64,000 nucleotides of DNA from Saccharothrix sp. HUAS TT1. Lineage in GTDB: Bacteria; Actinomycetota; Actinomycetes; Mycobacteriales; Pseudonocardiaceae. The stretch lies in assembly GCF_040744945.1 (NCBI RefSeq), contig NZ_CP160453.1, forward strand, positions 7,378,001 to 7,442,000, given 5' to 3'. This document shows, one piece after another, positions 63,070 to 64,000 of the stretch (the first letter of the stretch is position 1; every line of letters starts with the position of its first letter). The notes under the pieces are model-generated. The model was not told the DNA's origin. It made no database searches and saw only the letters and a program-made list of their open reading frames with translations. The translations under genes and the position numbers were made by a program.

Positions 63070-64000
63070 GCTTGCGCAGGCGCACCGACGTGATCGCGTG
63101 GTGCTCCACCTTCAGCACCTCGACCGCCCAGCCGGACACCTGGACCCGGTCGCCCGGCTTCTCCGGGATCCGCCCCAGCAGGACCAGGACCAGGCCCGCG
63201 ATGGTCGTGTAGTCGCCCTCCGGCGCGTCGGGCAGCTCGACGCCGAGGTCGGCCAGGTCGTGCACGGGGAACGTGCCGGGCAGCACGAGCGAGCCGTCGG
63301 CGCCGTTGCGGACCGCCATCAGGTCGCGGTCGGTCTCGTCCAGGATCTCGCCGACGACCTCCTCCAGCAGGTCTTCGAGCGTCACGATGCCGTCGACCGC
63401 GCCGTGCTCGTCCACCACCAGGCCGAGCTGTTCCCGCTCGGCCTTGAACCGGCGCAGCGCGTCGGACACCCGCACCGAGTCGGGGAACACCACCGGCGGC
63501 CGGGCCACGTCGACCAGGCGGGCGTCGTCGACGAGCAGGTCGCGCAGGTGCACGACGCCCACGACGTCGTCCAGGTGGCCGCCGCGCGCGACGGGCGCGC
63601 GGGAGTGGCCCGAGGCGGCCAGCTCGGCGCGGGCGGTCGGGACGTCCAGGTCGGCGTCCAGGGTGACCACCAGCCGGCGCGGCACCAGGACCTCGCGCAG
63701 CCGGCGCTCGCTGATCTCCAGCGCGCCGGTGATGATCATGCGCTGCTCGGCGTTGAGGCCGCGCTGGGCGGAGACCAGCTCGCGCAGCTCCTCGGCCGAC
63801 ATCTGCTCGGACTCGGCGTCCGGCTTGCCGCCGAACAGCCGGACCACCGCGTTGGTGGACGTGCTCAGCGCCCACACCGCGGGCCGCGAGGCGGTCGACA
63901 GCAGGTGCAGCGGCCGGGCCACCAGCAGCGCCCAGCGCAGCGCGTACTGCATGGCCAGCCGCTTGGGCGCCAGCTCGCCGAACACCAGGGTCAGGAACGT
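63065..64000 (-). CDS. CNNM/CorC (hemolysin C)-type CBS-domain membrane protein, partial
   Basis: The C-terminal 311 residues of a gene cut by the right edge. It enters with T-L-V-F-G-E-L-A-P-K-R-L-A-M, the conserved end of the CNNM transmembrane domain. A CBS pair follows (L-V-P-R-R-L-V-V-T-L-D-A-D and G-V-V-H-L-R-D-L-L-V), then the G-L-V-V-D-E-H-G-A-V-D-G-I-V-T-L-E-D-L-L-E-E segment and a CorC_HlyC domain ending V-K-V-E-H-H-A-I-T-S-V-R-L-R-K. These proteins are linked to Mg2+/Co2+ transport or resistance; CBS domains bind ATP-Mg. A second family gene often follows upstream but lies outside this window. Confidence 0.9.
   Translation of the reverse strand, partial: TFLTLVFGELAPKRLAMQYALRWALLVARPLHLLSTASRPAVWALSTSTNAVVRLFGGKPDAESEQMSAEELRELVSAQRGLNAEQRMIITGALEISERRLREVLVPRRLVVTLDADLDVPTARAELAASGHSRAPVARGGHLDDVVGVVHLRDLLVDDARLVDVARPPVVFPDSVRVSDALRRFKAEREQLGLVVDEHGAVDGIVTLEDLLEEVVGEILDETDRDLMAVRNGADGSLVLPGTFPVHDLADLGVELPDAPEGDYTTIAGLVLVLLGRIPEKPGDRVQVSGWAVEVLKVEHHAITSVRLRKR

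Overview
This is high-GC actinobacterial DNA. Starts are often GTG or TTG, stops and starts frequently overlap as ATGA or GTGA, and coding is dense. The gene content (contractile injection genes with a DUF4157 effector, LPMO, SARP-type regulator, CebR-like and DasR-like operators, calerythrin-type EF-hand protein) suggests a filamentous soil actinomycete, most likely Pseudonocardiaceae (Saccharothrix, Lentzea or Actinosynnema-like). The genus is an inference; I saw no rRNA, tRNA, CRISPR array, integrase or transposase.

Positions 1-19.6 kb hold part of an extracellular-type contractile injection system (eCIS). A minus-strand structural operon runs sheath (7415) > tube > zinc-ribbon baseplate-linked protein > 52-aa protein > 836-aa VQR-repeat protein > second tube protein > LysM protein > gpD/VgrG-like spike protein, and continues off the left edge. 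Divergent from the sheath is a 973-aa putative effector: a DUF4157 domain with HExxH, an acidic Ser/Glu linker, and a region with deaminase-superfamily zinc motifs (HAE ... PCxxC). Beyond it lie the AAA+ ATPase, the DUF4255 terminator protein, a large membrane-anchored beta-propeller protein, a LuxR-type regulator, a single-pass membrane protein and two small unknown genes. A SARP/AfsR-like regulator with a decayed C-terminus closes the region.

Positions 22.9-28.4 kb encode a single-chain, eukaryote-like biotin carboxylase/carboxyltransferase of about 1,820 aa. Positions 28.4-32.3 kb are a decay zone with a kinase remnant, a frameshifted DUF916-type gene and the C-terminal stub of a LacI regulator, among an intact secreted protein and a membrane-anchored solute-binding-like protein. 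Next come a TetR/DUF4865 operon, an ABC-F ATPase, a secreted cellulose-type LPMO behind a CebR-like palindrome, a glycosyltransferase with two ABC exporters plus the stub of a third, and a pectate lyase that appears to have lost an internal segment.

Positions 43.6-64 kb are mixed housekeeping and signalling: RsbW-like small ATPases, a SIS aminosugar protein under a DasR-like dre palindrome, a ferric/phosphonate-type ABC importer with an upstream two-component system, LysR/EamA, two Cys-less HesB-fold proteins, a second two-component system with a shortened lipoprotein, an EF-hand protein, a GlsB-like protein, an AlkD-like repair protein, a polytopic membrane protein ending in an alpha/beta-hydrolase domain, a Xaa-Pro aminopeptidase and a CorC/CNNM-type CBS protein cut by the right edge. 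The most notable items are the DUF4157-deaminase effector with its VQR-repeat partner and the unusually high number of partly decayed genes.
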